Source of the DNA: Nocardioides sp.
GTDB lineage: Bacteria > Actinomycetota > Actinomycetes > Propionibacteriales > Nocardioidaceae
Direction: 5' to 3'
Assembly: GCA_021731205.1 (NCBI GenBank)
Contig: JAKFXV010000022.1
Coordinates: forward strand, 1-7,956
DNA length: 7,956 bases
Shown here: positions 6,462 through 7,956 of the stretch, piece by piece
Layout: each line of letters opens with the position of its first letter
Numbering within the stretch: position 1 is the stretch's first letter
The notes under the pieces: model-generated
What the model was told of the DNA's origin: nothing
The model's database searches: none
The model's input: only the letters and a program-made list of their open reading frames with translations
Position numbers and translations under genes: made by a program

Positions 6462-7531
6462 AGGCCATCTTGTTCAGCGGCGGGATCGCGCTGATCGTGT
6501 CCCTGCTCGGGACCAGGAGCGCCATCACCCTGCTCGCGCGCGGGGGCTATGGCCAGGAGATCCGCGACGACGGCCCGACCAGCCACCACACCAAACGAGG
6601 CACCCCGACGATGGGCGGCATCGTGATCGTCGGTGCGACGGTGGTCGCCTACTTCGCAGCCAAGCTGCTCACCCAGACCACTCCGTCGGCCTCGGCACTG
6701 CTGTTGTTGTTCCTGTTCGTGGGGATGGCGATGGTGGGCTTCCTCGACGACTTCATCAAGATCGTCAAGCAACGCAGTCTGGGGTTGCGCAGCAAGGCGA
6801 AGATCATCGGCCAGGCCGTGATCGCGCTGACCTTCGCGATCGTGGCACTGTCGCCCAGGTTGGCCGATGCCGGGGGCCGTACTCCGGCCTCGCCGAGCAT
6901 CTCGTTCTTGCGCGACGTCTCCTGGCTCACGCTCCCGACGGCTGCGGCCGTCGTCTTGATCTGGTTCATCATCACCGCGGAGAGCAACGCGGTGAACCTC
7001 ACCGACGGGCTCGACGGGCTCGCCACGGGAGCGTCGGTGATGGTGTTCGGCGCCTACACCCTGATCGGCATCTGGCAAAACAACCAGTCCTGCCTGCTGA
7101 ACCCGACCCTGGCCACCTGCTACGACGTCCGCGACCCGCTGGACCTGGCGGTCGTCGCGGCCGCCATCACCGGGGCCTGCTTCGGCTTCTTGTGGTGGAA
7201 CGCTCCACCGGCGCGGATCTTCATGGGCGATACCGGCTCGCTCTCCCTCGGTGCGGCACTCGCCGGACTGGCCGTGCTCACCCGCACCGAGCTCCTCGTG
7301 GTGATCGTGGGGGGACTGTTCGTCGTCGAGACCATGTCCGTCCTCCTGCAGGTGGGGTACTTCAAGGTCACGAAGGGCAAGCGGATCTTGCGGATGGCGC
7401 CGCTGCACCATCACTTCGAGATGCTCGGCTGGGAGCAGGTGACGGTCGTCATCCGGTTCTGGATCATCACCGGCTTGTGCGTCGCCGCAGGGATCGGCGT
7501 CTTCTACGCCGAGTGGGTGGCCCGTTCGTGA
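6458..7531 (+). CDS. mraY: Phospho-N-acetylmuramoyl-pentapeptide-transferase MraY
   Basis: This integral membrane enzyme transfers phospho-MurNAc-pentapeptide from UDP to undecaprenyl phosphate, forming lipid I at the inner face of the membrane. From GTG 6458 it has 357 residues, the usual length, with many hydrophobic segments consistent with about ten spans. Family motifs are [18 protein letters not shown] (37-54), the catalytic-site aspartates D97-D98 (GFLDDFIK), [10 protein letters not shown] (180-189, with Asp183 and Asp186), FMGDTGSL (255-262, Asp258) and the HHH motif H317-H319 ([16 protein letters not shown]). The predicted external loop after the NLTDGLDG span contains two cysteines, C212 and C221, a possible disulfide. 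The start overlaps the murF stop as GTGA, with a strong ribosome binding site; the stop overlaps the murD start in the same way. Its substrate is the product of MurF, encoded just upstream. Confidence 0.97.
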   Translation: MKAILFSGGIALIVSLLGTRSAITLLARGGYGQEIRDDGPTSHHTKRGTPTMGGIVIVGATVVAYFAAKLLTQTTPSASALLLLFLFVGMAMVGFLDDFIKIVKQRSLGLRSKAKIIGQAVIALTFAIVALSPRLADAGGRTPASPSISFLRDVSWLTLPTAAAVVLIWFIITAESNAVNLTDGLDGLATGASVMVFGAYTLIGIWQNNQSCLLNPTLATCYDVRDPLDLAVVAAAITGACFGFLWWNAPPARIFMGDTGSLSLGAALAGLAVLTRTELLVVIVGGLFVVETMSVLLQVGYFKVTKGKRILRMAPLHHHFEMLGWEQVTVVIRFWIITGLCVAAGIGVFYAEWVARS

Positions 7532-7956
7532 CCGATCACCCGTCGGCTCAGGAGCTGGGACGAAACGACTCCTGGGCGGGCGTCCGGGTCGTGGTGGCCG
7601 GTTTCGGTGTGTCCGGGTTCGCTGCCGCGGACAACCTGCTGTTCCTCGGAGCCGACGTGCTCGTTCTCGACCAGGCTGCTGCCCTGGGCCCGGCCCGCGA
7701 GGAACAGGCCGAGCTGCTGCGCGTGCTCGGCGCCGAGATTCGGACCGGACCGGGCAGCACGGAGCACCTTCCTGACAGCGTCGACCTCGTCGTCACCTCA
7801 CCGGGATGGCACCCGAGCGCGCCGCTGCTGGCCCAGGCCGCGGCCCGCAGGGTGCCGATCTGGGGGGAGGTCGAACTGGCCTGGCGGCTGCGCGATCCGG
7901 AGCGCCCGGCCCCCTGGCTGGCGGTGACGGGCACCAACGGCAAGACCACCACCGTG
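7528..7956 (+). CDS. murD: UDP-N-acetylmuramoylalanine--D-glutamate ligase MurD (N-terminal part, cut by window end)
   Basis: MurD adds D-glutamate to UDP-MurNAc-L-Ala, the step before MurE. Only the first 143 codons are in the window; the frame is still open at base 7956. GTG 7528 overlaps the mraY stop as GTGA. After a short polar lead the protein shows the nucleotide-binding-like N-terminal domain, with [20 protein letters not shown] (about 20-39). It then has [14 protein letters not shown] (about 92-105), [12 protein letters not shown], and the start of the ATPase domain with the P-loop TGTNGKTT (134-141, Lys139). Domain order and motifs match MurD rather than MurC or Mpl. No strong ribosome binding site precedes it (only a weak GGGTGG near 7514-7519), so coupled translation is likely. 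Full length and C-terminal domain cannot be judged from this window. Confidence 0.96.
   Translation, partial: MTDHPSAQELGRNDSWAGVRVVVAGFGVSGFAAADNLLFLGADVLVLDQAAALGPAREEQAELLRVLGAEIRTGPGSTEHLPDSVDLVVTSPGWHPSAPLLAQAAARRVPIWGEVELAWRLRDPERPAPWLAVTGTNGKTTTV

Noticed and set aside
6062..7414. Long minus-strand open frame (450 codons) opposite murF/mraY
   Set aside because: Composition dominated by Gly, Arg, His, Asp and Gln as expected of antisense to high-GC membrane-protein codons; no domain recognised.

Overview
The window is the front half of a division and cell wall (dcw) cluster from a high-GC Gram-positive bacterium, almost certainly an actinomycete (Actinomycetota). The evidence is the high G+C content with G/C-rich third codon positions, frequent GTG starts, and the gene order rsmH - ftsL-like - ftsI - murE - murF - mraY - murD. 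The protein details also fit: MurE carries the meso-diaminopimelate motif DNPR, and the FtsL-like protein is of the short actinobacterial type. The opening of MurD and the use of a TTA codon in murE suggest a lineage outside Streptomyces, but I cannot name a genus with confidence.

Layout: every gene is on the + strand. Bases 2-160 hold a 52-codon ORF for a small single-span membrane protein, possibly the 3' end of a longer gene. Next come rsmH (167-1153), an ftsL-like gene (1150-1653), ftsI/pbpB (1664-3448), murE (3484-5028), murF (5025-6461), mraY (6458-7531) and the first 143 codons of murD (7528 to the window end). Four junctions (rsmH/ftsL, murE/murF, murF/mraY, mraY/murD) are 4-base ATGA or GTGA overlaps. 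The only gaps are 6 nt before rsmH, 10 nt before ftsI and 35 nt before murE. The 35-nt gap holds a TAGCCT hexamer spaced as expected for a leaderless actinobacterial promoter, so murE and the genes after it may be partly transcribed on their own.

How the genes work together: MurE, MurF and MurD are cytoplasmic ATP-dependent ligases that build the UDP-MurNAc peptide. MraY moves the finished precursor onto undecaprenyl phosphate to make lipid I. FtsI cross-links septal peptidoglycan, and the FtsL-like protein is a membrane partner in the divisome. RsmH methylates 16S rRNA and is the usual first enzyme of this cluster.

Most of the window is conserved core genome; I see no mobile element, CRISPR array, RNA gene or clear new system. 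The points worth a second look are a three-unit 15-nt tandem repeat at the start of murF, the candidate leaderless promoter for murE, and the small membrane ORF ahead of rsmH.
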